This document shows, one piece after another, positions 42,202-52,276 of a DNA stretch of 64,000 nucleotides (within the stretch, counting starts at the first letter, position 1; each line of letters starts with the position of its first letter). Source of the DNA: Deltaproteobacteria bacterium (lineage in GTDB: Bacteria > Desulfobacterota > Dissulfuribacteria > Dissulfuribacterales > DYLC01); contig JAQVIJ010000001.1 in the NCBI GenBank assembly GCA_028695735.1, forward strand, positions 113,081 through 177,080. The letters run 5' to 3'. Below the pieces are notes generated by a model, which made no database searches, was not told where the DNA came from, and saw only the letters and a program-made list of their open reading frames with translations. The position numbers and the translations under genes are program-made.

Positions 42202-43026
42202 ATGACAATACCGTTTTTTGCAGAGATACCCAGCGCCATCACTGAACTTTTCAATGGGCAGGCCCAATGGCCTGATTGGCAGAATGTCTGGGAACCCCTT
42301 CGCAGGCTTTCAGACTACCTGCATTCCACAACCCAATCCAACATAGAAGCCATTTTCGAGACAGGCAGGCCCCTGCCCCATACCATGGTACTCTTGCCCC
42401 ATGGCCAATGGCTTTCAGAAGCAGGGCTAAAGCAGGCAGGTTTTTGCCTTGGCTGGTCTTCAAAGGGCAGACCAGTGTTGAAAGATGAGGCCAATGAGAC
42501 CGTGTTGAATGCAAGCATCCTATGCGCAGGTGCAATCTTTGCAGATGAACGCATTCAAATCGGCCACGGCGTCACTGTAGAGCCATGCGCCTTTCTAAAG
42601 GGCCCTATCATACTGGAGGACCATGTGGAGATTCGGCACGGCGCCTATTTACGAGGCAATTGCTTTATCGGGCCTGAAAGCGTGGTGGGACACGACACAG
42701 AGGTCAAAAACGCCATTTTTATGCGAGGCGCTAAGGCAGGTCACTTCGCCTACATCGGAGACAGTATCCTGGGAGGCAATGTAAATTTAGGTGCAGGCAC
42801 AAAACTTGCTAATTTTCGTTTTACATCGGGCACGGTACGGATTAGAATAAATAAAAATATAGTGGATACCGGCCTCAAAAAGATGGGGGCTGTTCTGGCT
42901 GACGCAGTGCAGACAGGCTGCAACACGGTATGCAACCCTGGCACCATCATAGGGCCTCGGTCTGTGGTATATCCCAACACCACGGCAGGCCCTGGATTAT
43001 ATGAAGCACGCATCAAAATCTGCTGA
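42202..43026 (+). CDS. left-handed beta-helix (hexapeptide) acyltransferase/nucleotidyltransferase-like protein
   Basis: 274-aa protein. The N-terminal 100 residues are not catalytic in an obvious way; from about residue 105 on it is a hexapeptide-repeat beta helix (IQIGHGVTVEPCAFLKGPII, GPESVVGHDTEV, GDSILGGNVNLGAGTKLANF) as in the C-terminal half of GlmU. The full uridyltransferase site of GlmU is missing. It is probably an acyl- or sugar-nucleotide-modifying enzyme of envelope glycans, which would fit the GT39 gene upstream. Confidence 0.8.
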   Translation: MTIPFFAEIPSAITELFNGQAQWPDWQNVWEPLRRLSDYLHSTTQSNIEAIFETGRPLPHTMVLLPHGQWLSEAGLKQAGFCLGWSSKGRPVLKDEANETVLNASILCAGAIFADERIQIGHGVTVEPCAFLKGPIILEDHVEIRHGAYLRGNCFIGPESVVGHDTEVKNAIFMRGAKAGHFAYIGDSILGGNVNLGAGTKLANFRFTSGTVRIRINKNIVDTGLKKMGAVLADAVQTGCNTVCNPGTIIGPRSVVYPNTTAGPGLYEARIKIC

Positions 43027-43054
43027 AATATCAGCATAAAATAAAGGAGAACCA

Positions 43055-44029
43055 ATGAAAAAGACATCCTGGCTCAAACCCCTTACAATCTCTTGCACAG
43101 CACTTATGTGCGTAGCTACGTTTTCAACCCACGGTATAGCAGCAGACAAAAATGCTGTCCTGGCCGAGGTCGGCGGAAAGAAGCTGGAAGCAAAGGTTTT
43201 GGAGGAACAGATCGCCAATCTGCCTCCTCAGATGCAGATGATGCTCGTTCAAAATCCACAGATCAAGAAACAGTTTGTGGAGAGGTGGGTTGACACCAAT
43301 CTGCTGGCCCTGGAGGCGCAAAAAACCAAATTAGACCAGGATCCAGCCGTAAAAAATAAGTTGGACGAGGCCAAGACCTTCATCCTTGCCCAGGAATATG
43401 TGATGAAGGAGATCGAAAAGAAGATCAATGTAACGGATGCCGATGTAAAGGCATACTTTGAAAAAAACAAGGCCGAGTTCAGTGAGCCTGAGTCCGTAAA
43501 GGCCAGCCACATCCTCGTCAAGGTACCGCAGGACGCCGATGAAAAGGCATGGAAGGATGCCGAGGTCAAGATCAAGGACATCAAAAAGAAGTTGGATGGC
43601 GGGGCAGACTTTGCCAAGCTGGCCCAGGAGATGTCTGATGACCCAGGCTCCAAGGCAAAGGGCGGTGATTTGGGCTTCTTCTCCAAGGGCCGCATGGTGC
43701 CCGAGTTTGAGGCAGCCGCATTTGCACTCAAACCAGGTGAGGTCAGCCAGCCTGTCAAGACGCCCTTCGGATACCATCTCATAAAGGTAGTCGAGAAAAA
43801 AGACGCCCATGAGAAGTCATTTGACGAGGTCAAGGACCAGGTGAAACAGAACCTCCTCAATCAGAAGAGAAGGGAGGCCTTGGACGCCATGCTGCTGAAT
43901 CTTAAAAAACAGTATCCTGTCAAGATAAATGAAACCGCTATTGATGAAACAGGAAAGGCCCCTGCTGCTGCACCTGCAGCTCCTGCAGCCACTCAACCCA
44001 AGGCGGCTCCAACTCCCAAAAAGAAATAG
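43055..44029 (+). CDS. periplasmic parvulin-type peptidyl-prolyl isomerase
   Basis: 324-aa exported foldase of the PpiC/SurA/PrsA type. A signal peptide (residues 1-29, ending HGIA) is followed by a SurA-N-like chaperone region, a parvulin domain (about 148-248: VKASHILVKV, GGDLGFFSKGRMVPEFE, TPFGYHLIKV) and an Ala/Pro/Lys-rich tail. AAAGGAG precedes ATG 43055. It helps fold exported proteins and lies before ftsH and degP, so this stretch is a protein quality-control block. Confidence 0.93.
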   Translation: MKKTSWLKPLTISCTALMCVATFSTHGIAADKNAVLAEVGGKKLEAKVLEEQIANLPPQMQMMLVQNPQIKKQFVERWVDTNLLALEAQKTKLDQDPAVKNKLDEAKTFILAQEYVMKEIEKKINVTDADVKAYFEKNKAEFSEPESVKASHILVKVPQDADEKAWKDAEVKIKDIKKKLDGGADFAKLAQEMSDDPGSKAKGGDLGFFSKGRMVPEFEAAAFALKPGEVSQPVKTPFGYHLIKVVEKKDAHEKSFDEVKDQVKQNLLNQKRREALDAMLLNLKKQYPVKINETAIDETGKAPAAAPAAPAATQPKAAPTPKKK

Positions 44030-44055
44030 CCATTCCTTGACCTTCTCTTAATAAA

Positions 44056-44090
44056 AATGGGGCGCAGCCATAAAGTTTTTGCGCCCCATT
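44056..44090. terminator. hairpin downstream of the parvulin gene
   Basis: AATGGGGCGCA/TGCGCCCCATT is a perfect 11-bp stem with a 13-nt loop. On the plus strand no T-run follows; on the minus strand the stem is followed by TTTTATT. It probably marks the end of the parvulin message. Confidence 0.6.
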
Positions 44091-44190
44091 GCATATCCGC
44101 TCATTAGGACACATAATTATTGCGATTCTTGCAACATTCGATTTTATTTATTGAAATGTAGTAGTTTAATCCAATAAAAAGGGCCTTTGA

Positions 44191-46134
44191 ATGAACAAAG
44201 ACAAAAAACGGCTGATCTTTCACGCCATTTATTGGGCCATAGGCCTATTCATAATCTTTGGCCTTCCTCAACTGTGGCTGCATTCACAGACCCAGGAAAT
44301 CTCCTATTCTCAATTCAAGACATGGCTCAAGGACGGCCGCATTCTGAAACTCAAGATACGACCGTCGGAGATTCGTGGATTGGCCTATAAAGGCCCGATG
44401 GAAGGGCTGCCCGGCATCAAGGGCCTTCTTAAAAACATCGAAGAAAAACAGGATGTCACAGCCATTTTCAACACCATCAAAACAGGCTCCCTTCAGGATT
44501 GGCTGAAAGAATTGGACAGCAACAAGGAAAAGCAGGCCGGCATCATACTATTTCAGACAGTCAAGGTGGAAGACCCAAAACTGGTGGAACTGCTGGATCA
44601 AAACGGCATAGACTACTCAGGCGCCCAGGAAAGCCTGCTGGGACAACTCTTCTGGGGGACCCTTCTGCCCATCATGTTCTGGGTAGGGCTCTGGTTTCTG
44701 ATTCTGCGCGGCATGGGGAAACCAGGTGCAGGGCTGTTGTCCATAGGCAAGGCCAAGACCAAGATCGATGTGGAGCAGGATACAGGGGTCAGATTTGACG
44801 ATGTGGCAGGATGCGAAGAGGCCAAGGAAGAGCTCAAGGAAGTAGTCCAATTCCTGAAAGAACCCCAGAAATTCCAGGCATTGGGCGCTAAAATCCCCAA
44901 AGGCGTATTGCTGCTCGGCCCTCCAGGCACAGGCAAGACGCTTCTTGCCAAGGCCCTTGCCGGTGAGGCGGGCACACCTTTTTACAGCATATCGGGCTCT
45001 GAATTCGTGGAGATGTTCGTGGGAGTGGGTGCGGCCCGCGTGCGAGACCTGTTCAATCAGGCCAAACAGAACGCCCCATGCATCATCTTCATAGACGAGA
45101 TAGACGCCATCGGCAAATTCAGAAGCGGAGGCATGATGGCAGGCGGCCATGAGGAACGGGAACAGACATTGAATCAGCTTCTGGTGGAGATGGACGGCTT
45201 TGAGCCCAATATCGGCGTGATTCTGTTGGCGGCCACAAACCGGCCTGAGGTGCTGGACCCTGCCCTCATGCGACCAGGCAGATTTGACCGGCAGGTCATT
45301 CTGGATGCACCTGACGCCAAAGGCCGCGAGGCCATTCTGACTGTCCATTCCAAGGGCAAACCACTGGCGCCTGATGTAAATCTAAAGGCCATTGCCATGA
45401 GAACGCCCGGCTTTTCCGGGGCTGACCTGGCCAATGTGGTCAACGAAGCAGCCCTATTGGCGGCCCGCGAAGGACTTTCTCAAATACATCAAAAACACAT
45501 GGAAGATGCGGTTGAAAAGGTCATGGCTGGCCCTGAACGAAAGAGCAGACGCATCGGAGAAAAGGAACGCAGACGCGTGGCTGTGCATGAAGCCGGGCAC
45601 GCCATCGTGGCATTCAACTGCCCGACAGCACCCACTGTCGCCAAGATCTCCATCATACCAAGGGGCAGGGCTGCCTTGGGCTACACGCTCCAATTGCCTG
45701 AAGAAGAACAGTTTCTGCTTACGAAAAGCGAGATGCTGGACAAGATATGTGTCAGTCTCGGCGGAAGAATGGCGGAAGAGGTCATGTTCAACGAGATCAG
45801 CTCCGGTGCGCAAAACGACCTGGAAGTGGCCACAGAGATGGCGCGCGGCATGGTCTGCCGGTTTGGCATGAGCGAAAAGATCGGCCCCCTTTCACTTTAT
45901 CATGAGACCAATCCGTTTCTGAAGCTTCAGGGCATGCCCGGCCAATCAGAGGCCATGAGCCCTGAACTGGCCACGGAGGTTGACAAGGAAGTGCGACGGA
46001 TCCTGATGGAACAACAGGAACGGGCCAGGGATATCCTGACAAACAGGAAAAACTCCCTTGAAATTGTCACGGAAAAACTGCTACAGCAAGAGGTAATGAG
46101 TGCCGAGGAATTCAAGGAGCTGGCTGCTCAATAA
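44191..46134 (+). CDS. ftsH: ATP-dependent zinc metalloprotease FtsH
   Basis: Membrane AAA+ protease degrading misassembled membrane and some soluble proteins. The 647-aa protein has two membrane helices (about 9-29 and 150-173) around a periplasmic domain, Walker A GPPGTGKT, Walker [13 protein letters not shown], the SRH region [20 protein letters not shown], and the zinc site HEAGH. The start ATG 44191 lacks a strong ribosome binding site. The periplasmic domain is longer than in E. coli FtsH. Confidence 0.96.
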   Translation: MNKDKKRLIFHAIYWAIGLFIIFGLPQLWLHSQTQEISYSQFKTWLKDGRILKLKIRPSEIRGLAYKGPMEGLPGIKGLLKNIEEKQDVTAIFNTIKTGSLQDWLKELDSNKEKQAGIILFQTVKVEDPKLVELLDQNGIDYSGAQESLLGQLFWGTLLPIMFWVGLWFLILRGMGKPGAGLLSIGKAKTKIDVEQDTGVRFDDVAGCEEAKEELKEVVQFLKEPQKFQALGAKIPKGVLLLGPPGTGKTLLAKALAGEAGTPFYSISGSEFVEMFVGVGAARVRDLFNQAKQNAPCIIFIDEIDAIGKFRSGGMMAGGHEEREQTLNQLLVEMDGFEPNIGVILLAATNRPEVLDPALMRPGRFDRQVILDAPDAKGREAILTVHSKGKPLAPDVNLKAIAMRTPGFSGADLANVVNEAALLAAREGLSQIHQKHMEDAVEKVMAGPERKSRRIGEKERRRVAVHEAGHAIVAFNCPTAPTVAKISIIPRGRAALGYTLQLPEEEQFLLTKSEMLDKICVSLGGRMAEEVMFNEISSGAQNDLEVATEMARGMVCRFGMSEKIGPLSLYHETNPFLKLQGMPGQSEAMSPELATEVDKEVRRILMEQQERARDILTNRKNSLEIVTEKLLQQEVMSAEEFKELAAQ

Positions 46135-46254
46135 AAAAACGAAACGGTTATTGGGTATAACGTGGAAAAGGCTTTGTGTTTTTTACGGAGGGGAAGAGGG
46201 GGAGGATGTTTTTTTTACACCTTCAAATTCTCAAAACAGGAGGAACACACGGCA

Positions 46255-47763
46255 ATGATTCAAACATCACAGGCGATCAAAAAGGGGTACGCAAGCAGAA
46301 AAATGACGGCAAGCGTCAAAAACGGCTTTTATCTCCTATTCACACTCATGGCGGTCATCTTGCTCCAGGGCCAGACAGCGCTCTCCGCCAATCTGTCGGA
46401 CCAAGATCTGGCCTTGCTTCAACGCACTTCCAAGGCATTTGCAAGCATAGCAAAGGAAGTGACGCCTGGCGTTGTGGCAGTGCAGGTGGAAAAGACGGCA
46501 AGCTCTGCAGGCATGATGCAGTTTCACGGAGGCGATCCATTCGGATTCTTCGACGATCCGCTCTTTGAACACTTCTTCGGCCCGCAGATGCGGCCAAAAC
46601 GTTCGCCTCACAACCAGCCCAAATCCATGGGCCAGGGCTCAGGCTTCATCATATCAAAAGACGGCTATATCCTTACCAATAACCATGTGGTTGACGGCGC
46701 CGATAACATCAAGGTCAAACTGGCCGATGGACGCGAGTTGAAGGCCAAACTCATTGGGGCCGACCCACCATCGGATGTGGCACTCATTAAAATAGAGGGG
46801 AACAATTTTCATGCCCTGACCCTGGGGGATTCAGACAAACTCGAAGTGGGTGAATGGGTCATAGCCATCGGCAATCCCTTCGGCCTGCAACATACGGTCA
46901 CAGTGGGCGTGGTCAGCGCCAAGGGCAGAAGCCGCATAGGCATCAACGATTATGAGGACTTCATTCAGACGGATGCGGCCATCAATCCAGGCAATTCCGG
47001 CGGACCTCTGGTCAACATACAGGGTGAGGTCGTAGGCATGAGCACCGCCATATTCTCTCGAAGCGGTGGCTATATGGGTATCGGCTTTGCCATTCCCATA
47101 AACATGGCAAAAAGCGTCAAGGATCAACTGCTTGAATCAGGAAAGATCACTCGCGGCTGGCTTGGCGTTATCATTCAGGAAATAGATGAAGATATCGCTC
47201 AATCCTTTGGGCTTAAGAGTGCAAAGGAAGGGGTGTTGATCGCCGAGGTCGCCAAGGATTCACCTGCTGAAAAGGCCGGTCTAAAGGACGGGGATATCAT
47301 TCTGGACATGAACGGCGTGAAGACCACTGATGTCGGTGAATTGCGCAACAAGATTGCTCTGATGCGCCCGAATACCGTGGTAAAATTCACGATCCTGCGT
47401 GACGGCAAGCAGATGCCGGTCTCCGTAACGATAGGGGAACAAAATCCGGCAAAGATGGCCAAACTGGATACCCCGAAGCTCGTCAAGGATATGGGAATAA
47501 CCGTGCAGAATCTCACTCCGGAACTGGCTGAGCAATTCGGCTATAAAATGGGACAAGGTGTAATCATCACAGATGTGGAACAAGGCAGCCTTGCGGATCA
47601 GGCAGGTCTGAGACCGGGTCAGCTCATCGAATCAGTAAACCAGAACCCTGTGAAGAACCAGGCGGATTTTCATAAGGCCATAGCCTCCTCGGCCAAAAAC
47701 GTCCTGGTAATGAAGATACGCGCCGGTACGATGAGCCGATTTGTGGCCATAAGACTGAAATAA
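46255..47763 (+). CDS. degP: periplasmic serine protease DegP/HtrA (Do family)
   Basis: 502-aa exported chaperone-protease. After an N-terminal signal anchor the trypsin-like domain has the catalytic His (NNHVV), Asp (PSDVALI) and Ser (NPGNSGGPL), and two PDZ domains follow (from about GWLGVIIQEI and GITVQNLTPEL). I use ATG 46255, which has AGGAGG 11 nt upstream; an earlier in-frame ATG at 46162 would add 31 odd residues. It degrades or refolds damaged periplasmic proteins and lies 120 nt after ftsH on the same strand. Confidence 0.95.
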   Translation: MIQTSQAIKKGYASRKMTASVKNGFYLLFTLMAVILLQGQTALSANLSDQDLALLQRTSKAFASIAKEVTPGVVAVQVEKTASSAGMMQFHGGDPFGFFDDPLFEHFFGPQMRPKRSPHNQPKSMGQGSGFIISKDGYILTNNHVVDGADNIKVKLADGRELKAKLIGADPPSDVALIKIEGNNFHALTLGDSDKLEVGEWVIAIGNPFGLQHTVTVGVVSAKGRSRIGINDYEDFIQTDAAINPGNSGGPLVNIQGEVVGMSTAIFSRSGGYMGIGFAIPINMAKSVKDQLLESGKITRGWLGVIIQEIDEDIAQSFGLKSAKEGVLIAEVAKDSPAEKAGLKDGDIILDMNGVKTTDVGELRNKIALMRPNTVVKFTILRDGKQMPVSVTIGEQNPAKMAKLDTPKLVKDMGITVQNLTPELAEQFGYKMGQGVIITDVEQGSLADQAGLRPGQLIESVNQNPVKNQADFHKAIASSAKNVLVMKIRAGTMSRFVAIRLK

Positions 47764-47827
47764 GACCTGGGTTCGAAAAATCCGTTACATCTGATAACAA
47801 ACCGCCTGGCTTGACTTCATCCATTCA

Positions 47828-49186
47828 ATGATGAAGACAGACAGCCAGGCGGATACAATCTACATTCAGGACAATCATATGCTTCCGATACTTGAATATA
47901 ACACAGCAGAGGCCGAAGCCAGACTGCGTCAAATTAAAAATCGTCCTTTCGACCTGCCCAAAGACATGGAAGCAAAGGTAGAAAAGATATTGCAGGATGT
48001 CAGGAACAGGGGAGATGAAGCGGTAATACACTGGTGCCAAACCTTCGATGCGCCTGCGATATCCATTTCAAATCTCATGGTGAATGAAAACGAGATTCAA
48101 CAGGCATATTCCGAAGTATCTCAAGACTTCCTGCAATCACTGCGCAAGGCCATTACCAATATAAAAAATTTTCACTCTCCTCAAACACAAAATTCCTGGT
48201 TCATGACCAGAGAAGACGGCGCGGTTATGGGGCAAATGGTTAGGCCGGTTGACCGGGTGGGTATTTATGCGCCCGGCGGCAAGGCCGGCACCACTCCGCT
48301 CATCTCCACGGTACTCATGTGCGCCATTCCGGCCAAGATAGCCGGAGTTGAGGAGGTCATACTTGCCTCCCCTTCCAGAAAAGACGGTACCCTTGATGCA
48401 CATCTGCTGGTGGCGGCCAAGGAATGCGGAGTCACAAAGATATACAAGATGGGGAGTGCATGGGCCATAGCAGCCATGGCCTTCGGCACAGCCACCATAG
48501 TTCCGGTGGATGTCATTGTCGGACCCGGCAATATCTATGTTGCCCTGGCCAAAAAACTGCTTTCAGGCATGGTGGGAATCGACATGGTGGCAGGCCCCAG
48601 TGAGATACTGATCATAGCCGATGAATCAGCCGATGCATCCTTTGTGGCGGCCGATCTGCTCTCTCAGGCGGAACACGACTCCATGGCCAGCTCTCTTCTG
48701 ATCACAACATCCCATGCACTCGCACAGGCTGTGCAAAATGAACTGGAGAAACAGCTGAATGACCTCACTCGAAAGGACATCGCCATGCAATCCCTCTCCA
48801 GAAACGGCATGCTGTTGCTTACAAAAGACCTGCCTACAGCTGCCGGCATATCGAATCAAATGGCACCCGAACACCTGGAGATAATGGTCGCCGACCCATG
48901 GAGCCTCTTGCCTTTCATCAAACATGCCGGTTCCATCTTCCTCGGTGCATGGACACCAGAGGCCGCCGCAGACTATATCGCAGGTCCAAATCACGTCCTG
49001 CCCACAATGGGCACCGCACGTTTTTCATCAGGTCTTGGAGTCGCCACCTTTCTCAAACGATCCAACGTCCTGTCCTATACGCAACAGGCCATGGAAAGGG
49101 ACGCCAAGGACATCCTCCGCTTGGCGACAGCTGAAGGTCTCGACGCCCATGCCCGTTCCGCCCTGAAACGCGTGAAGACACCATAG
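47828..49186 (+). CDS. hisD: histidinol dehydrogenase
   Basis: Zinc enzyme catalysing the last two steps of histidine synthesis (histidinol to histidine, with NAD). The 452-aa protein has the conserved VDMVAGPSEILIIAD-like region (GIDMVAGPSEIL), QAEHDSMASS with the zinc/catalytic Gln and His, and APEHLEIM. ATG 47828 and ATG 47879 are both possible starts. No other his gene is in the window, so the pathway is scattered. It is followed closely by birA. Confidence 0.96.
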   Translation: MMKTDSQADTIYIQDNHMLPILEYNTAEAEARLRQIKNRPFDLPKDMEAKVEKILQDVRNRGDEAVIHWCQTFDAPAISISNLMVNENEIQQAYSEVSQDFLQSLRKAITNIKNFHSPQTQNSWFMTREDGAVMGQMVRPVDRVGIYAPGGKAGTTPLISTVLMCAIPAKIAGVEEVILASPSRKDGTLDAHLLVAAKECGVTKIYKMGSAWAIAAMAFGTATIVPVDVIVGPGNIYVALAKKLLSGMVGIDMVAGPSEILIIADESADASFVAADLLSQAEHDSMASSLLITTSHALAQAVQNELEKQLNDLTRKDIAMQSLSRNGMLLLTKDLPTAAGISNQMAPEHLEIMVADPWSLLPFIKHAGSIFLGAWTPEAAADYIAGPNHVLPTMGTARFSSGLGVATFLKRSNVLSYTQQAMERDAKDILRLATAEGLDAHARSALKRVKTP

Positions 49187-49193
49187 ATTTCTC

Positions 49194-50126
49194 TTGCCAC
49201 ACCTTCAATGGCTGCTGTTCAACCATATCGATTCACAAAAAATGGAAAATCGCATCAAAAAACTGGTGATCGACCATCTACAACGCAAAAAGGCCGGTTA
49301 CAACGGGCATGATTCCATTTTTCAACGGGCGTTTAACCACGCATGCCAGCGTATATACCATCTGAAAAGCACGGAACGGCTGATGCCCCTGGCCAAGCAG
49401 GCCATTCTGAACGCCGAAGCAATGGGCTCAAGCCTTCCATCAGGATGTCTCTGGGTGGCAGAAGAGCTGATTTCGGCGAAAGGCCGCATGACCAGACAGT
49501 GGTGGTCTCCGAAAGGCGGCATCTATCTGTGCCTCGCCATTCATCCGGTCTTACTGCACAGAAATTGGGCACATTACAACCTTGCAGTAGGCGCAGGAAT
49601 CGCAAATGCCCTGCGTAACTTGGGCATAACGGCCTTTGTGAAGTGGGTAAACGATGTCTTTTTGAACGGAAAAAAACTGGCGGGGGTCTTGAGTGAAACC
49701 GTGCACTCTCAAAATGAAACCTATCTCCTGTTCGGCATAGGCATCAATGTAAACCAACAGGCATTCCCTTCAAATCTGCCTTTTGCCACCTCACTGCTGA
49801 TGGAAACAGGTCAGAAATGGGATATCACCGAATTGACTGGGGCTGTCCTGGCGGAAATATGCTGGCTTTTTGGTGAAATAGAGGAATGGGAGGCGGAAAA
49901 CCTGATGGAGGACCCCATTATTGCAAGCCATACCAACCCCGTGTTGCTGAACTGGCATGCCGTGACCAATACCATCGGTAAAACCTGTCTGTATGGAAAT
50001 GACGCCATGAACCGCCCGGAACTCCGAGCCACCGCCGCAGGGATTGCTCACGATGGCAATCTGGTGCTGGAGACCGAGGACCATCAAACAATCAATGTTT
50101 CTACTGGTGAGATATGGTATATCTGA
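49194..50126 (+). CDS. birA: biotin-[acetyl-CoA-carboxylase] ligase
   Basis: Attaches biotin to its carrier protein. The 310-aa protein lacks the N-terminal DNA-binding domain of repressor-type BirA. The catalytic part shows the equivalent of GRGRRGR as SAKGRMTRQWWSPKGG, KWVNDVFLNGKKLAGVL and LFGIGINVN. The glycine-rich loop is more diverged than usual. The start at TTG 49194 follows hisD by 7 nt; ATG 49242 is an alternative that loses no conserved motif. Confidence 0.85.
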   Translation: MPHLQWLLFNHIDSQKMENRIKKLVIDHLQRKKAGYNGHDSIFQRAFNHACQRIYHLKSTERLMPLAKQAILNAEAMGSSLPSGCLWVAEELISAKGRMTRQWWSPKGGIYLCLAIHPVLLHRNWAHYNLAVGAGIANALRNLGITAFVKWVNDVFLNGKKLAGVLSETVHSQNETYLLFGIGINVNQQAFPSNLPFATSLLMETGQKWDITELTGAVLAEICWLFGEIEEWEAENLMEDPIIASHTNPVLLNWHAVTNTIGKTCLYGNDAMNRPELRATAAGIAHDGNLVLETEDHQTINVSTGEIWYI

Positions 50127-50134
50127 AACATGCC

Positions 50135-51046
50135 TCATCTAATCTCACATGATGCCGCAATAAACTCTTTCAATGACTTAGCCAGTGGAGAAAGCGGTCT
50201 TTTTTCATGCCAGATCAGATAAAAATTCCTTGTCAATTCCACACCTGAAAATCGCGGGGATGCGATGGAACCGCTGCGGATCTCTTCTTCCACCGCCCGC
50301 CGGGATAGAATGGAACACCCCACGCCCTCTCGAACCGATTGCTTCACTGCCTCCGAGCTGCCCATTTCAGCAACAATATTCAGGTCTTCCAGACGGCGCA
50401 GACCCGCCTTTTTCAACGCATGCTCCATGATCCTTCGAGTCCCTGAGCCCATCTCTCTGATAACAAAAGCTGCATTGGCCTTGAGTATCTCAGATAATGT
50501 CACCGATTCCCTGTCAGCCAACAAATGACCCTTCGGCGTTACAAAGACAAGCTCGTCTCGAAAACACTCCTGGCCAACCAGCCAACGCTGTTCCTGGAAT
50601 GCCCCCACCACACCCAATTCTATCTCCCCTGTCATGACCTTTGCAGTTATGTCAGCGGAATCGCCGATCTTTATAACTATATGAATACCAGGTCTTGTAT
50701 CCTTGAAACGGCTCATAAGCCTCGGAAGGATATATTGCCCCGGAATGGTACTACCGCCTATCTCGATACTGCCCTTTTGCTGGTCCCTGAAAAGGCTCAA
50801 TTCCTTGACGGCCTGGGTGGTCAGGGAAACTATCTGGGAGGCAAATGGAAACAAGACCATGGCAGCCTTTGTCGGAATTACTGACTTTCCTGTCCTATCG
50901 AACAAGACCACTCCAAGTACATCTTCAAGTGTCTTGATATGACCGCTGACAGTAGGCTGCGTGATGTAAAGCTGATGCGCCGCCTTGGAAAAACTGCGAG
51001 TCTTGAAGACCGCCACGAAGACCTGCATATAACGATTTTCCAACAT
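50135..51046 (-). CDS. LysR family transcriptional regulator next to the dsr operon
   Basis: 303-aa regulator with the N-terminal winged helix (FSKAAHQLYITQPTVSGHIK) and a two-lobed effector domain of the CysB/CysL-like kind (IGGSTIPGQYILPRLMSRFK). I place the start at ATG 51046 because GGAGG lies 5 nt upstream. It is on the same strand as, and 62 nt behind, dsrP, but a strong terminator lies in between and its T-run ends in the ribosome binding site of this gene. A sulfur or redox effector is likely by position only. Confidence 0.9.
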   Translation of the reverse strand: MLENRYMQVFVAVFKTRSFSKAAHQLYITQPTVSGHIKTLEDVLGVVLFDRTGKSVIPTKAAMVLFPFASQIVSLTTQAVKELSLFRDQQKGSIEIGGSTIPGQYILPRLMSRFKDTRPGIHIVIKIGDSADITAKVMTGEIELGVVGAFQEQRWLVGQECFRDELVFVTPKGHLLADRESVTLSEILKANAAFVIREMGSGTRRIMEHALKKAGLRRLEDLNIVAEMGSSEAVKQSVREGVGCSILSRRAVEEEIRSGSIASPRFSGVELTRNFYLIWHEKRPLSPLAKSLKEFIAASCEIR

Positions 51047-51057
51047 GTTCGCCTCCA

Positions 51058-51085
51058 CAAAAAAGGCTGCCCACAGGCAGCCTTT
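51058..51085 (-). terminator. strong terminator after the dsr operon, touching the LysR gene start
   Basis: AAAGGCTGCC pairs perfectly with GGCAGCCTTT (4-nt loop), followed on the minus strand by TTTTTT and then GTGGAGG, the ribosome binding site of the lysR gene. It ends the dsr operon, and read-through past it would be needed for lysR expression from the dsr promoter. Confidence 0.9.
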
Positions 51086-51108
51086 CAAAAAAAGATATAA
51101 TGGGAACC

Positions 51109-52269
51109 TTACGCCATCTGCTGTTCCTCACGGACGGATATGGCAATTTTGTACAGGATCGTCAAGACCAAGGCGCCGATAGCCCAGATGGCGATGGAAA
51201 TGGCGATCTCAGGGAATGTGGGATAATACTCAGTTACAGTCTCGAACGGGTTGGGAATAAAACCTCCTATGACAAGGCCAACGCCTTTATCAATCCATGT
51301 AGAAAGGAAGATCGATGCGCAACCCAGCACCAAATAAGCCGTCTGTTTTCTCAATGGTGGAACCAGCATTATGAAGATACCGACTACAGCAAGGAATGCA
51401 GATGTCCACATCCATGGCACCAGTCTATCATGGCCGTGCAACCCAGCGAAGAGATACTGCAAGCTGTACATGTGACCGGGGATATTGCTGTAAAAGGCGG
51501 TAAAAAACTCCATGCACAGGAAGAATACATTGATAATCATTGCATAGCACACGGTCTTCGCAAGGGACTGAATAGCCTCTTTGCCCGGATCAAATTTACT
51601 CACGCTCTTCACCAACAAGAGCAGAAGAATGAGCAAGGACGGACCTGATGCAAAGGCCGATGCCAGAAAACGGGGGGCCATGATAGCAGTCAACCACAGG
51701 TGACGACCAGGCAGACCTGCATATAAAAATGCGGTGACTGTGTGAATGCTGGCGGCCCATGGAATAGACAGGTATATGAATGGCTTGACCCATCCCGGAG
51801 ATGGAACATCCTTTTTGTCAGCCAACAGGGTGTTCCAGCCAACGATTACATTGATAATCAGATAGCCGTTCAGCACTATCATATCCCAAAACAGAATGGA
51901 ATTGGGAGTCGGATGTAAAAGCACATTCAAGACGCGGGCAGGCTGACCTATATCCACAATTATGAATAACATACACATGGTAACGGCTGCGATTGCCAGA
52001 AACTCGCCGAAGATAACCACATTGGTATACTTTTTATAATTGTGCAGATATTTGGGAATAACCAACATAACTGCGGATGCAGCCACACCCACCAGATAGG
52101 TGAACTGCGCAATATAAACACCCCATGATATGTCTCTACTCATGCCGGTTATACCCAGGCCGTTATAGAGCTGATAGATATAACAGGCAAAACCAACGCC
52201 GATCAGGAGCAAGAGCAGACCAACCCAGCCCCAATATTTTTCATTTCCCTTCAATGCCCTTTCAATCAT
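51109..52269 (-). CDS. dsrP: DsrP, NrfD-like integral membrane subunit
   Basis: 386-aa quinone-interacting membrane subunit of DsrMKJOP, with about ten helices and no cofactor-binding motifs of its own, like NrfD/PsrC. It pairs with DsrO and lies 7 nt downstream of dsrO. It is thought to exchange electrons or protons with the menaquinone pool. The ERALKGNEKYWGWVGLLLL start and GYLIINVIVGWN region match the family. Confidence 0.95.
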   Translation of the reverse strand: MIERALKGNEKYWGWVGLLLLLIGVGFACYIYQLYNGLGITGMSRDISWGVYIAQFTYLVGVAASAVMLVIPKYLHNYKKYTNVVIFGEFLAIAAVTMCMLFIIVDIGQPARVLNVLLHPTPNSILFWDMIVLNGYLIINVIVGWNTLLADKKDVPSPGWVKPFIYLSIPWAASIHTVTAFLYAGLPGRHLWLTAIMAPRFLASAFASGPSLLILLLLLVKSVSKFDPGKEAIQSLAKTVCYAMIINVFFLCMEFFTAFYSNIPGHMYSLQYLFAGLHGHDRLVPWMWTSAFLAVVGIFIMLVPPLRKQTAYLVLGCASIFLSTWIDKGVGLVIGGFIPNPFETVTEYYPTFPEIAISIAIWAIGALVLTILYKIAISVREEQQMA

Positions 52270-52276
52270 ATCGACC

